From Monomorium pharaonis (Eukaryota > Arthropoda > Insecta > Hymenoptera > Formicidae): DNA of 64,000 bases. The position numbers and the translations under genes were made by a program. This document shows, piece after piece, positions 34,420-49,123 of this stretch. Within the stretch, counting starts at the first letter, position 1. Each line of letters starts with the position of its first letter. The stretch lies in the NCBI RefSeq assembly GCF_013373865.1, contig NC_050469.1, positions 28,711,046 through 28,775,045 of the forward strand. Reading direction: 5' to 3'. The notes under the pieces were generated by a model. That model saw nothing but the letters and a program-made list of their open reading frames with translations, made no database searches and was not told where the DNA came from.

Positions 34420-36339
34420 CCTTTTTTTCCAACTTGAAAAATATGTTCTCTTCGCGCTTTCAGCGACATCAAATGGTAATCGTCGATTTATTGCTCATAA
34501 ATATAAATACACAAACTCGGGTTTCTGATATCAATCGGGACAAATCGAGATCGCAATTCTGACAAAGTTCGTCGAGCTTGTATCGCGAAACGCACTCGAA
34601 CTTCAAAGAAATGACGAATGGCTTCGGCGCATACCTCGGGAATTAAAACTGTCCAACTGAAGGGGCGCTGAGCAATTCCGCGTCTCTTTTCTCCTCTTTC
34701 TTTGGGACCGCGCTCCTCGCGAGATCGTTGCGTAAACGTAACGGAATGCACACAAGTGTTTTTCAAGTGCTCCAGCATGTTGTCGGCCAGAAAGACTAAG
34801 CGCTATAAAAATAGCTCGAGAGCAGGGGCTACTTCCTCTCCGGATAATAAGTGAATCTCTTGTTACGGACTTTGTTATTCGCACGATAATCAATGGTCCA
34901 TTGATACGCGAGAAAAACAATCTTGCTTGCACTCCTTTCGTAATCATACATTTCGACAAAATGTAAAAATCCTTCTTTTCAAACTTCCATTTATCTCCGT
35001 TAAAATTGTAATACTCGATTTAATAATCGTAAACAAAATTGAAATTGTGTAGAATTATTATACCTCGCGAGAAACAATTCTCGATATAGACCGAAGAAAT
35101 GTGTTGGTCCTCGCTTACTACGCGACAGTGTGAAATATATCGGGCCGAGTATCGCATATCGCTCGCCATTCGAAAGACAGTCAATGACGCATCGGCATGT
35201 CGAATCCTCATTGTGAATGCGCCTGTGAAAATAAGCGCTCCGATTCGTTCCTGTCGTGGCGAGGCATCCGCTGGGCGGACAGAGTCTCTCGTCGTTTTTT
35301 TTCACTTCGTCGTCGAATGTTCGCGTGGGTATAACCACGAGCAGAGGTCTATCCGGCCGGCGTGTTAGAGCGAGGAAGTGAGGAGATGGGGCGTAAATTA
35401 TAATAAAGCCGCGTGTGCAGGTCGTGGCTCTCCCGAGCGTCCCTCCTCGATCCTCCTCGAGTTCGCTCGTTCGCACGAGCTGCGTTCGACGAGGTGCGTC
35501 GGTGGAACGATGACTTATTGGCATATCGAATCATCATTAAGAAGCGCACTGCTATTTCTTCCGTTCAAACAGGCTCCGACTCAGAGTCGCCTTTTCCTTT
35601 GTCCGATGCATGTGCCCGCTAGTCGCGTGCGCGGATGCTCTCGCGCGAACCCGTCCCTTCGTGACGGAAAGTGCAAGTAATAACCACCACGCGTTGCCAG
35701 CCGGCCTCGTCATTATTTTCTACCGTTTGATCGGCGCGCGTGTGTACGCCACGCGTGTTCCGGTCACGGCACGGCCGAAAGGCCCGGGTATCGACGTGCA
35801 AATGACACGTTAGAAAGACAGACCCGACAGAATTGCCGTACGTACTCGCGCGCGTGTACCGGCCCGATCGAAGGCTCCCGCTTAAGGATATCGTGTTGCG
35901 GGAATTTAAATTTTTACCGAAGGCGACGCGAACACGAAACTCGCCTATCTCGCGCGCGTGCGATAATTTTCCACGATTCGCGCATGTTACGCGCGAAAGG
36001 CGATTCCCCCTCCCCCCTCCCCCGGTGGTTTTTTTTTTTTTAAACGGGAAAGGTTGACGCCGTCGCATAATGTTCGCATTTCCTATCGACGGTTTAACAT
36101 ACGGTATTTATCGTCGTACGTCGTCCTCGACACCGCAGGAATGCACGCCCGTATTCGCCGTCGCTTTCGCATGGAACGCATTACAATGCGTTACGCCTTC
36201 GTAAACCTTGTGCACACGCATCTTGCGGATAAACGCTCGTCCATGATCCTCGTGTTAACGTTCTGACGAAATCATTGGCATTTCGTGAATTAGCATTTCA
36301 ATGGCCGGAGATGAATAACGGTTTCAGCGAGATTCAAAT

Positions 36340-36650
36340 GATTCATAATAAAGGCTTGGATTTTCCCTCGCATAACAACTATATAATTAAAAGCACACAA
36401 TCATATTGTAGAAAATAAAAAATACGATATAATACACCTAATCGTGGAAAAAAAGCGACGCGTTGGCGCCATTGAGAGCTTTACGTTACAACGAAAAAAC
36501 GATTCACGTGAAGGATTAAGTTTTCTCTCACGTGACAACTAATTAAAAGAACAAATTATACTGTGGAAAAATAAAAATACAGTAAAATACACCTAACTGC
36601 GGGAGGAAAAAGCACCATTGATAATTTCGCATTATAATGACTCGAAAAAT
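36340..36650 (+). repeat. Diverged tandem duplication, period about 160 bp
   Basis: Unit A (about 36340-36495) and unit B (about 36501-36650) share colinear blocks: GATTCA, TTTTC(C/T)CTC, ACAACTA, AATTAAAAG, TGT(A/G)GAAAA, AATACACCTAA, and GAGG or GTGG followed by A-rich DNA and a CCATTGA block. Block spacing is similar in both. Units are clearly diverged. Confidence 0.65.
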
Positions 36651-39600
36651 ATTTATGGAAATTATGTAAAGATATGCGCGAGATGTAAAAAGATTGTAAT
36701 AAACGTTTATACGTAAATGCGTAACGTATGGACGATGATTCCGCAAGGTAGACACTTGGAAAGCACTTATCGATGATTTACGGCACCGGTCCCGTCATTC
36801 GATCGCGCGAGAAAAACCGCGGCGAATCTTTCCACGATCCTCCACGGCTGAAACGCCCGCGAAAATGCCGCGTCTGCGAAATCCTGTAAATCCACGAAAG
36901 ACACGTGTAAATACGAGACGAGGGTGGGAGGGGAGGATAGGGCGGTGCAAGATTACGGTGCTCCGCGCGTGAGAAATGCGGGCGTTTCAACGAGTGCGGA
37001 TGCATAATACATCGAATCTCGCGGATCTGTATCTCCGTACAATGCCGGCGGCACGGAGACGTATTTATTGCAGACTCCATTGGAAAATGCCGCGGCTGAG
37101 AGCTCGTATATAACGCGCGCGCACACACACACACGGCATTATTACATCGGATGACGTTCCTCCATATAAAATCGATTTCGGCAGAAACTGTCGTCGCTAC
37201 TTCCTTCAACTTGCTCCGCGGCGCATGCTTGCCGCAGGTATGCCACCGACCGATCGCCCAGTTTCTCCAATTTTCTTCGCTCATCGCTTCGTATATTATC
37301 TGCTTATTGTCGTATAGTAGCCGCAACAACGGACGCTTGGCTAAACATCGTCTCCGCCTCGTTGCACGCGAGATTCCTACGCCAATTTTCCGCCAACAAA
37401 CGTGAGTCTCGTTGAGGCGAGTTTAACTCGAAAAGATAGAAATAGGAGACCGTATACAGTTTTCCCTGGAAAACATCGCGATTCGTTTTCATCTTGTTTC
37501 TCTTAAAACGTTAAAACATGATATGACAAGCCGGACAAGTCTCTCTACGTGAGTTTCGCGTCAAACTATCCGATAAATCAATAAAAACCTTAAATTTTTT
37601 CGTTAGAAGTATTATAATAATATTATATTAATATTATATTACATCTGTGTTAAAAATCATATATTATAAAAGATAGATAGCATTTAAATAAATGTTCTTT
37701 TCTCGCAAAATCCTCTTTTTCGTATTCTCGTTTGAATCGAGCCGCATGGAGTACACGTCTGGTTTCTATCTAACGATTGGCAGTTTAATATTCTTACAAG
37801 GAAAAGAGAGAAAGAGAGCGAACTGTTGCAATTGTATGTACATACGTACATATGTAACCACCCTTCTCACCGCCGACCTGATTCTGAAGACAGCTGATAA
37901 ACGGCGGGACGGGATACCCACGCGATTTTCGTGACTCACATCCACGGGCTGTACGGGCTGCGAGAGACGCGCTTACGCTTCTGCGTGTCACGTACAAATG
38001 GCCTCGCGACGCAGAGAGCCGCATAATGTGCGAAAGACAGCCGGCTGGTTTATCGCGCGCCTTCTCGCAGCCCTCAGACGACGGGCGTGATAAGATCGTG
38101 AAGACGCGCGGTCTACGCCGTCCTCCTCCGATCCTAACTCCTCGCGGATACACGTCGCCGCGTCCAATTAAATACTTTCGCCTAACCCGGGGATAATTAC
38201 GGGCGCAATTTGTTCTCGCGTAACCCGGCGCTCTTTAGCCCATTACTCTTCCTACTCGGGCCGCGGCCGCGGTTCCTCTCGGACAAAACAGATGCCCGCG
38301 TAATGCGAACGCGAGCGCGGCTGTTGACATCTGTTTCCCAAAATGTATTTTAATGTTTTTTACGACAACAACAGCACACTGTTGATGCCGCCTGATTATG
38401 CTAATGAACGACGTAGTACATTCTGCAGCACTCGCCCTGCATCATAATAGCTCTCCGCTGCTGTATCACGGCGTTGCACCGCACGTACACGACCATGCTG
38501 TCGTACTATCAAGATCCATTTCGCAACGAGCCGCCGCCCTCCCTCTTCCAGCTCCAGCATTCGCTCCGTATTCCCCCCCCCTCCCCCCACCCCTCTGTAC
38601 GCCTTCCTCTCTCAAGCAGACGTGTATGTACCTCGGCAACCCTTCGCCGTAATATTTCACTCACCCTTAACGTTGGATCGAGTTAATGTTTTTAAAATTC
38701 CTACCATGACCCACGGCGATACATCTCGTCACAGACTAATTCTCACCCTCCCAGCGTCAAGCGCCTCGAGATCGTTTACGTTTTGAGGGAGCCGAACATG
38801 TACGCCGCGTGCGCCGCCGGAATAAAAAACGTTTCCGAAAAGCGCATCATACACAACTTTGTACAAAGCTCGTACAAAGAGAGAAAGAAAACAAAGAAGG
38901 AAGCGTGGAGAAAGGAGCAAATTCGCACAGATCCTATATAGCGGGATAAAGGGGAGGGAAGTAACTTGACGGCGCTCAACCCCCGAAGAACGCAGGGGCC
39001 GCATTGTGCCTCCAACTTTGCTCTCTCCGCAATACAATAAAATCCTCTTTGCACGGCGCGTCATTGTTTAACGGCTGATTGACGTTGATCGAGGGGCACG
39101 CGCGCGTCGGCGCGTTCTTCTCCCTCTTTGCAAAAGTGTCACCACATGGAGAACTCACACGCTCGCGCGCGCGCGCGCATCGAGCTACCTACCTACGCGA
39201 GAGTACAACGCGCAACGTGCGCGCGCGACAAAAACATGTATACATACGTAAATCGAGACGCACACGTACACGCGCGTGACTGCCTGACTTCTGGGATATC
39301 TTTGACGTTCGGACGGCGTTGTCAGTATCGAGCGTCGTGCGAGAGACGGGGAAGCGAGCGGGGAAGCCAGTGACGCGTGACACGTCTCTGGAGAGCTGAG
39401 GGTGTCGCTAAATAGAACGCCCATTAGTAACGAATACCGCGAGAAATCCCCTTGTGCACCGCGAATAAGTAATGCGGTTCGGGGTGGGAAAGGGTGCTGC
39501 GCGGCGCCCTTTGAGAACGATATGCGGTGGCGATAATTTTCTGTTACACCCGCCGCCGCGCCGAGGGTGCGGATTTTCGGCGCGGGACTCGGGCAATCGC

Positions 39601-42600
39601 GCGGCGCACGTAACGACCGCTTTGGCTTTAATCATTTTCGCGTGTTTCCGTGTTACGCGCGGCGCCCGCCGCGTTTATCTAAGGGAAATTGTCTGCATGC
39701 GCGTACTGTTGCAAGAACTGTTTGAACAACGGAACAGCTGGAACGAACGGCCATTAGGATTACGACACCGGATGCTAATTTGCGGATGAGATTGGTGCTA
39801 ACGGCAAGGCGAAGGCAAGGCGATTATTCGATATGTCTGCATTCGCGCTTAAGCGATCGAAGCGCAGAGGTTTGCACGCGCGTTCTGCACGTGCGAGAAT
39901 AAAGTGAAAAAAATCCCTACAATGGTTTATTTTCCCTTTTATCCATATTTGCTTTAAATGCTGTGCGTAAAGACTTGAATGATCGTGTCTTTATACATTA
40001 TGAAAATGTTCTGCGTTTTATATCGAAATATTTATATTTGTGATTATTTTGAATCAATGGGCACGAAAAATATTAATAACCGTTTAAACCAAATGATTAT
40101 TCAATCGTCGCGCAAATAAGCTTTTTCGCATACGTTTCGAGAGAACGGAGAGCTGCAGGCTCGCGGTCTGATTAAATATGTATGATCATACGGGATGTAT
40201 TTTACACATTGTAATCACTACTAATAATTACGAACTTCTATAAACAACATCCGTACGGTTTAAATGGTTTTACTCATCGAAACGTTTGTGATCGAACGTT
40301 ATCGCGGAATTGCGACGGCTACAGAGGAGAAACAATATATCTGCATGTACACGTATTTACGATAGATTAGTTAATTGCATAGCCGGGTGTAATTAAAAAC
40401 GTTATTATCCTGACCTCAAATTAAAGTGCAATTTCGCTGAGGTGTTTTTTTTTGTTTTTTTTTTTTAATATAAATATAAATCGCAGAGTGATATCTCTTT
40501 CGACTGCTAAACCGGGATCATAATAATAATTCCGGCCCAGTAATCCGCATATGTTTTACCTCGCCTCGTTCATTCGCGCAAAATTCATGTGCTACCGTGT
40601 TACTATGCAATTAGCGCGTTTCAACATCCTTTGTACCTATCAATTTGAACCTTACTTTCTGTGTGATTAAAGCAGTTGCTGACAAGTGAAATCTCCGTTA
40701 CGGCGAGAAAGTAGGCATCTCGCGGCACACGGAAACACCCGCTCGTTTAGTAACGTGGAAATCGTTATCCGCCAATTGAGATATCAATCTCGACAATCAT
40801 TTAATCGCGAGATATCGATGTATAAGGCCTGCGATCGTAAGACCGCGATTGGCGCAACCGCGAAACTTGCGAAACGCAACGCCGCCGTTAGCGTAAGTAA
40901 CGTGCAATTACGGATTTTCACGGATTAACATTAAATTCTACTTTACCGTGTTTACCGGCGACGGCACATACGGAGTTTGTAAACAGACGTAATAGACGAG
41001 TCGGAAACAGCCGAGTGGATTTCTCACGCGGGTTCGCCGACCAGACAGCTCCAAACAATTTTCCTTCATTTTGCACTAGCGATTTATAAAGTTGTTGCGA
41101 GTTCGAAAGCATAACGAACAAACTTGTACCGCTGGGAGAAAGAGAAAGAAAGAAAGAGAGAAAGAGAGAAAGGGGCAAAGGAGAGGAGGGTGAAAGCGAC
41201 CCCGTGAAAAGACACGTGAAAACTGCATGGCCGTGCTAAAATCCACCTGAAATTGGCAGCTCTGCTCTGCACGGAGGGTGCTAATTTCGAAGGGTCGGCT
41301 CCGTGGCCCTGTAATTAATGGAGTTTGTCATCCGAGTAAAAAAGTCCCGTGGGTGCAGCCGCATCGGCAGTGGCGCAACGGCGCGGTGCGGCGCGATCGC
41401 TGATTGGTATCGGTAATTGGCCTGATTGTCTCGTGGCCCAATTAATTCAATTATCTTTAATTGAGGGACACTCTTTCGCCGGGCTTCTTTGCCGCAACGT
41501 GCGCTTTTTGCCACACACGCCCGAGTTATTTTCCCGTCCGAAAATTCAATAAACTCGCCGGGTCTCGATTTTGGCCCGAGATCTTCGCGCGCAAGTTTTC
41601 ACGCGTCGGAACGGAGAAACCGCGCTCCGGGGTTTGCGATATTAATAGAAATTCTGGCTCATTACGCGCTCGGATCGGCCTTCTGCGCCATCCGTACCGG
41701 CTCATCGCGCATTATATACCTACTATATACGAATACATACATAACCATATGTATATAATGTAGAACGCATTTACAGAATTGGATAGGTAATTCAATGATG
41801 CTTGTAGTTCATACGAGTTTATATACGGAACTTGGAAAATCTTCATTTGTGATTCCAATAAAATACACAGGACGTTTCAATAGGTGTTATGAATACTTGA
41901 AATGTTATAAAATGTTAGGTGTTATGTTCATGTTATTAGGAAAATTTGGATTTAATTTGAAAGCTTGCAATATAAAATTCTTCTTTTATAAAAAAATTTG
42001 AACAATTATATTGTTATCACATAAATTAACAAAAAATTAACCTCAGTTGTACTTAATTTTTAAATGTTGTTAGCACACAAAACAGGGGATGTAACCTGTT
42101 AAATTTTCTATTTATTATTACTCATTTCTCATTTATATTTTCGTCACTAAATATTATTTACATTAAGTAAAATGTAAGAGATAAAAGTATAACGATTTAG
42201 AATCGGTTGATTTGGCAACGAAAATAATAAAATATACAAAATTTACATACATAAAATATTTTTCCGTAAATCTAAGATATTGTGTACAAGGCATTTGAGA
42301 AAATAGCCCCGAAATGAGAACAAATATCCTTAATGAAGACTAGCGAATGAGCCACGGCAATATATTTACACGTAACATATAAAGACGCTAAAGCAGCGGC
42401 AAAGTCGGCGAGAAACCGCGCGGGAGAATTATAAGTTTACGTCGCAGTCAGTTTTGTCATTCTTGAGCACCTAGTTAATGTAAATTACGGAGGTCGGCAG
42501 TCTTTCTCTTTCGCGCAAAGCCCCCTTAAAACGGCGACGATATTGCCGAGCGTGCACGCGCGAGCGAGCGGGCGGGAGCGACCGTAGTAGTAATGCCATG

Positions 42601-43389
42601 CAAATCTCAGCTAGTTTCGAAAGTTCGTTATAACAAGCTGCTAGAATTTCACGAGACGAACACGAGAAAAAGGGAGAGAACGGGTGCACAGTGCACGACT
42701 AAGCGGCGGAACGAAAAATTACGCGCTAACTCGCGACAGTGCTTCGCGTTATTTCGGTGCTGGCGACGGCCGCAAAACGGGGGGGAAAAAACGAGAGGCA
42801 AGAATCGTCGGCTGCTAGGCAATCCTTTGCGCGTGGAAACTAGTTGGAAAATGAGCTTCCTGTGGATCCCTTTAATTAAGACTCGAAGCGGAGGAACAAA
42901 AGAACGCCGTGTGCTTGCTTTCATCATTAAGCGGAGCCCTAATCCCGGGGTTCTTGTGTCTCCCGGACTCCCGTATAGCTCGCACTCTTATCGCTCTGAA
43001 TATCTCCACGTTCCGCGCGGAAGTTACATGACGTCTCGCAACGAAACGGACGCAATAAACATGATTTAACAGGCCAATTTGATATAAAGACGATGACAAA
43101 CAGCAGGAGACCGCGTGAGTTGAGTCAAGTGGTATCGCGTGTATACGCGAGGCAAACATTTCCAAAGACCAAGCGCGCAATCAATACGGAATACCAACGG
43201 ACACGCGGAGCTGGAATTCCGAAATAGGCGACGATCGGATCGGCTCTAGAAGGCAGGCACGCGTCGCGCAGGCTGCGCGCAGCAATTTCCGGTCCGGTAT
43301 TTTCGGATCGATTCGCAACCCCTTTTCTCGCTGTCGGCGCGCAGCGTTCAACGAGTACGGGTATTCCGTCCATTCCCTCCCTTTGCTCG

Positions 43390-43409
43390 TCTCTCTCTCT
43401 CTCTCTCTC
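43390..43409. repeat. (TC)n microsatellite
   Basis: Ten TC units in intergenic DNA. Confidence 0.85.
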
Positions 43410-43724
43410 GTCCAGTCACCCTCGTTCGCTCAGGCACCCCTCGCGTTCAATTTTACTGCTTGTGCCGTTCGAGCGTGACAGAGACACGCGCGCGAGAGGA
43501 ACGAACAAACGGCGGCGCGACGCAGAACGAAGCAGAGAGGACAGAGTGGAGAGAAAGAGGGGGACAGACTTCCAAATGGATATTAATAGTTCTGCTTGTA
43601 GCACCCCGCGATCGTCGCTGATTACGCCGTTACAGCTGTTATCCTTGATTAAAGCCTCTGGGCCGGCGGGTGCTTAGACAAGCGGCGCGAGAACGTGCGC
43701 AGTGGAAGATCGAAAAAAAGAAAC

Positions 43725-43747
43725 AGAGAGAGAGAGAGAGAGAGAGA
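43725..43747. repeat. (AG)n microsatellite
   Basis: About 11 AG units in intergenic DNA. Confidence 0.85.
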
Positions 43748-46700
43748 TCGTGGAGAAAAGGAGAGCGAGGAGCACGGGCCCATTTATATAAATTCAACCG
43801 CGGTAGCGCCACGACAAACGGCCCCGGTGGGCCCCGTAAACAAAGCTGCTCTACTGGTGCTCCGGGAACCGGTTTAGAGCGCATCTGCAATGTCTACATG
43901 TATCCGTGGCATCTCCAGGGTGCATCGCGAAATCCTCCACTGCATAAAACGCCGAGCCTCGAATAAGTAATCGGTAAAATGACAGCGGCGAGTGTGAGAA
44001 TCCAAGCGTCGCGTTCGAATCGACGAGACGATAGGATGATGCCTCTTTCCGCCTCGTGGCGTAGGCGAGCTGGCGCAATTAAACGGTAATAAGACTAATA
44101 AAAATATCGTTAATCCCCGCGAGACGCTCCTCTCGACGGTAGTTCAACACGGGCAACGGTCCGCGCGACAATTGCTGCAGGAAACGATAAACCTCCGGCA
44201 ATTCCGTCCGGCGAAGTAACACACCACGGTCGCGTTATATCTCGGCTCTGCAAGCGAGAATGCGGGAGAGATATTCGGGTCAGCGTTCGACAGACGTTAG
44301 GAAGAATCGAGCGATATAATGCGGGGCAGGCAACGCGCGTGCTCCGCGTAATGGATCATTGATCAAATTAATGAACGCCTGCAAGAAACGCCGGCCGACT
44401 CGTTAAAGCGAAATGTGAAAGTTCCATCATCGAACGGTAGGACGAAGCTATCGATAGAGATATCGCGCGCTGATATTATTCCAGATATTATAAGATTCGG
44501 AATTGGGGGGGCAGGAAAAATATCCCGTTATTATCAATTTGCCGACACCTGATATTACGTTCAATAACTCTCCATAATATATCTGATCCTTTTTGAGAAA
44601 AAAATATTTTGACACTTTTTGGACATCTCGGTTATTTAACGCGCCTATTTAAAAATGCTGGAATAGAGCGTTTCAAAACGCGAAAAAAAGTACTATGATG
44701 CGCGGCGTATAATCATAACGCACACGGAACTCATTATAATCTGAAATACCACGTTCGTTACATAATAAATTTCATATGCGCAAATGCGTATATCCTGTAT
44801 CCTGGAGTGCTCAATCAAAGATATTAAATTAACAGACACGCATCGTTAGTAAGAAATCGTCTGGGGCTCCTTGCGAGCGTATTTGCACGCGGATTACGGA
44901 CGAAATCACGAACGAGTGTGGAAAGTCGTGTTGCGAAAGCAAACACGCGTTTCTGTTATTCTATCAACTGCGAAACTGGCATATGCGACGTGCCACATGT
45001 AAAAGCAAGCCCGTCCCGATATTTTATTGATTCTCCGCGAACCCACGCAAATCCACGACGGGGGGAAAGAAACGTCGCGTTATTTTTTCGGCTAATATTT
45101 ATGAAGACTGCAGCATAGCCGTCATAAACGATTTAGAAAAAATAAAAACATATACGTCTCTCGCGCGACTGCAGAAAGCCGTTGAAATGTTGAGATTGCC
45201 TACGATTACGCAACGAAACACAAGTCTAGACGCCGGTTCAGCTGCAAATCGATCCAGCTACAAAAATCGTCAATAAACAACGTCCCCCGTTACACTATCG
45301 TAAACCCCGAAACGACTCTATAAAGTACTTCGATTTTAATTACTGTGGACTAATAACGTAACCTATGTTTAACCTGATAGGTTGAACGCAGCCACGGGCA
45401 AATCTGTCGATCGGCCGATTTTACGCCGGCACGAATACGACTTAATCGCGGGCATAAACGTTCGTCGTTGTAACATTAAACGACGGTGAAAGCGTAACAA
45501 GCCGCGGCGCATTAAAGCGAACAAAGATATTCAATTTCGGAAAGATACCTCGTTCGGAATCGATCGATCTTACCTCGAGCGATGCCCCTGTGCGAGAGGC
45601 CGGGCCCAAAATATCCTGCCTTTTCTGGCGCGGCGTGTCCCACGTGCCGATGCGCGATACCGATCTAACAACGTGCGCCCTCAGCAAGAGGATTTCGTGT
45701 ACAGCGCTGTAGGGCAGGAGCAGCCTCCGGCAGCCTTCGTTATTTGCCGGCATGATTACGCGTAGGAGTTGGTACGGGGCCCCAGGTTTGAATCAACGGG
45801 GGCCCCGCGTAGTTAAAATGCCGATGTTAATCGCCCGGAGGCCTCGTTAGCGGCCCTTACCTCGCGGGTCTTGCGCTTCATCTTCCTCCTCCTTCTCCTA
45901 CTCCTTTACCTCCTCCTCTTCCCCCTCCTGCCGCTACTGCTTCCTACACCCCGTTGTTCTCTCGCGTTTTCGATCCGGAACACGGCGACCAACGTCACGA
46001 GGTATGGACTGTCGGGGTGCACACTCCGTACGCGGCGCAAATAGATCGTTCTATAAATAGCGGAGGATGCCCGCGCGAGAGCCGCGATTTGTTGCGGAGG
46101 CGTGGATTAATTATGTGTAAGAGGAGAATTACCAAGACTTCCTCGGGCGACTCGCTATTAACTCTTCCGCCGCGAGTGTAATGTGAAAGCGAGTCTCGTG
46201 TCTTTCTGACTTGAATTCGAAAGAGACAGACAGGAGAAGAGAATTTACTCAACGTCTAAGAATTAAAATATATATATAGCCTGTACAAAAGTGCGTAAAA
46301 ATGTGGTAACTATTAACTAATAATCGCGTAAGAATGTTAATAAATAAATTGAAAATGTAATATTCCTAAGCCGCAGCAGAAAGTGGAAGTTATCTTCGAC
46401 TGCTTTGTTACGTGCGTTTCGCGCCTTGGCCAAATTAAATTTGTCCCCCAATTCGGTTGTTTCCGGCCGCCCTGGGATGGCTTCGAGTGCCAATTTAACG
46501 GCATCTGGCCGTGGTCTGTTTTTCTTTAAGGGACTATCGAACGAGAGAGAACCAGGTCCTGCGATGTCATCGCCGAAAGGCTCTTATTCTCCTTTTAATG
46601 TCGTACTTTATGGTAAGGTAAACTTTCCTTTCCCGTTGATTAATAATCGCGCCTCTGCAAAATAGAAACGAAGTCCGCTGAAGAACGGAAGATTACCTAC

Positions 46701-48087
46701 TTCGTCACGAAACGTTCGAATAAAAGAGTTATCGAAAGCAAAAAGAAAATACATATTTCGAACTTCTAATGAAATATACGTTCCCAACGCGCCGCAGGGC
46801 TTTGTTACATTCCGACCTAATTTCAACCTAATCCAGCTTATTCACTTATCCTCCATCGGGATTCTACCCTATACGCGCAATCGCATTTCTTCTTATCCCG
46901 CTCTGCAAAAACGATCTATCGAGAAACATCAATTCTCCCCGCCAAAAGTGCATTATCAATCGTAATTCGTAATCCCCCGCAAGCATCCTCAGCATTGCAA
47001 TGTCATAGGGGGGGAAATACCAAAGTCGTGGCCCTTCGTTAACATTAAAACGTCATCTCTTCCCCCACGTACGCCTACGCCCGATCGTCTCTTCCGCCCG
47101 AAAGAAAAGGAAGCTCGTCGAAGAGAGGCGGCGGGAAAGGGAGAAGTAAGGGAAATTCGTTTACTCGCGAAAAAGGCGCGCATAAATCTCGACTCGCGCG
47201 TACGGGGGACATTGTGTTGTGAGTCATCCCTCGTGGAACCCCCCATGAAACTTTCGACGCATCTTCTCTCCCCCTTCAGCGTCATTGTGATCTTCGCTGC
47301 CATTAAACCGCGATTCCGAGAGACTCGGTGAGGGTCAAGCAAGGAAAAGTCAGGCGCGCTACTATAGGAAGAAGACCACTTCCCACCCCCGGTTCTTCCA
47401 CTTCTCGACTCTTACGAAGCTAATGGCACGTGGTCCGCGCCTCCGACTATTACGCACGTGACGCATGTCACAGCTATACGTATATTCGTCTCGTTAGGTC
47501 TGCAACTTGAGAAGGAACGAGACGGAGAGCGTTCCAGGTCGTAAAGGCGGCCCGTACGACCGATCGTAAAACGACTGTAGAATATCGATCTTGGATATTT
47601 TGGAAACATGACGCAGCACATGGGAATGTAAAATTCATTACTCGATCGCGATAACGATAAATAATTGCATTACGAGACTGCGAAAACAAATAACGGAATC
47701 CAACTGTTTTGTAGAAATAATAAATCACTGAAAAAAATATACAAATATATTTCAAGTTTTCAACACTTTGTATTTCAACGTTCGATTTGATATTAAGAAA
47801 ATGCCAAAACCAAAAACTATACGACGGTTATCCGCGTGTACGCTTTATTATCGCGGAAAATACCAAGCGCGGACAATAAAAGCCGTACAAAGCCGCTCGT
47901 TCGTCAAGCGCGTCGCAAATGTCACCAATTACCGTAAAAATATCGTTTACGAAGTAACATTTTAGCTAGATAATCGCTCCGCGGTGTCGTAATAATGCGG
48001 AAAAGGTTATGCGAGTTACTTCCAGCGGACAGAATTACGGACGACAACCGCGCGGCACCGATAATAGCGACAAGTCAACCCGTCTCC

Positions 48088-48092
<5 letters not shown>

Positions 48093-48122
<30 letters not shown>
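48093..48122. repeat. (TC)n microsatellite
   Basis: About 15 uninterrupted TC units. Confidence 0.9.
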
Positions 48123-48126
<4 letters not shown>

Positions 48127-49000
48127 TCGGCAATATTCCTCGGAGCGCTCATCTCGCGCTGCATTCTCCACTGCTACGAGACCACTGCGTTTACCACTGT
48201 GCCGTAAAGTAGGCTACCGAGCGTAAGCCCAGGCACGGAAGCTACGAGGCATTTGCATTATTGCAAATTTATGACTGCACCGACTACACCCCCTCGGACA
48301 CCCGACGCCAACCACCCCGCGCGCGCGCGCGCTCGTTCTCCACCGTCTCAGAGATGTATTATGCATTATCTTTCCAGCACGTAGATCAACGTTAGTCGAA
48401 CTTTCCGAAGGCGCTCTCGCTCCTGCCTGCACGATCGCGATATGCATGCGAATCGCGAACCGCGTGATCAACTTACATTCCGAAATTACTTAACGTATCC
48501 CCGAGTTATGTTTCTGCTCTTTAGTTCCTAATACGATTAATTCCCGAAGTGCTCTTTTTTTTTTAGTATCCTGAATTAGTCCAAAAAACATTAAAATAAA
48601 TTGTTTAGATAATCCATCAACTCGGTTTAGTTTGTATACAATAAAGTGCCACGGCGGCGACACCCACTATCTCACGTGTGTCATAACTTTACTTTATTAT
48701 TCTATCACAACTTACGTGTGATAAGGATCGAAAGACACGCGCAATGCCGCCTGCCCTTTCGGTACGTGACAAGTTTCGATTGACTCCACAAAAGATATTC
48801 ATGCGCTCAGCACCCGATGGCGATATTAAAGAAGCTGTAATCTTGGCTAGTACATGCTACCCCAGCTGGACATTTCGAAATGTCGAATCGTGATGATTCA
48901 TCGAATCGAGATATCGTACACTCGGAGATCTTAAGCTTATACGATTGTTCATTACGAAACCGTATTCACAATCCCTTATCTACGATCATTTTTCTCTCTT

Positions 49001-49004
<4 letters not shown>

Positions 49005-49064
<60 letters not shown>

Positions 49065-49123
49065 GGTTAAGTGTACACGCACACACACGCGCGCGCGCAT
49101 GCACACGCACATATATATATATC
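49005..49123. repeat. Compound microsatellite (TC)n-(CA)n-(CG)n-(AT)n
   Basis: A (TC) run of about 28 units (49005-49060), then alternating AC and GC steps (about 49076-49111), then a short AT run ending about 49123. Confidence 0.9.

Noticed and set aside
40445..40466. Poly-T run as a possible retroposon tail on the minus strand
   Set aside because: It is interrupted by G, has no target-site duplication and no adjacent gene or SINE-like body was recognised.
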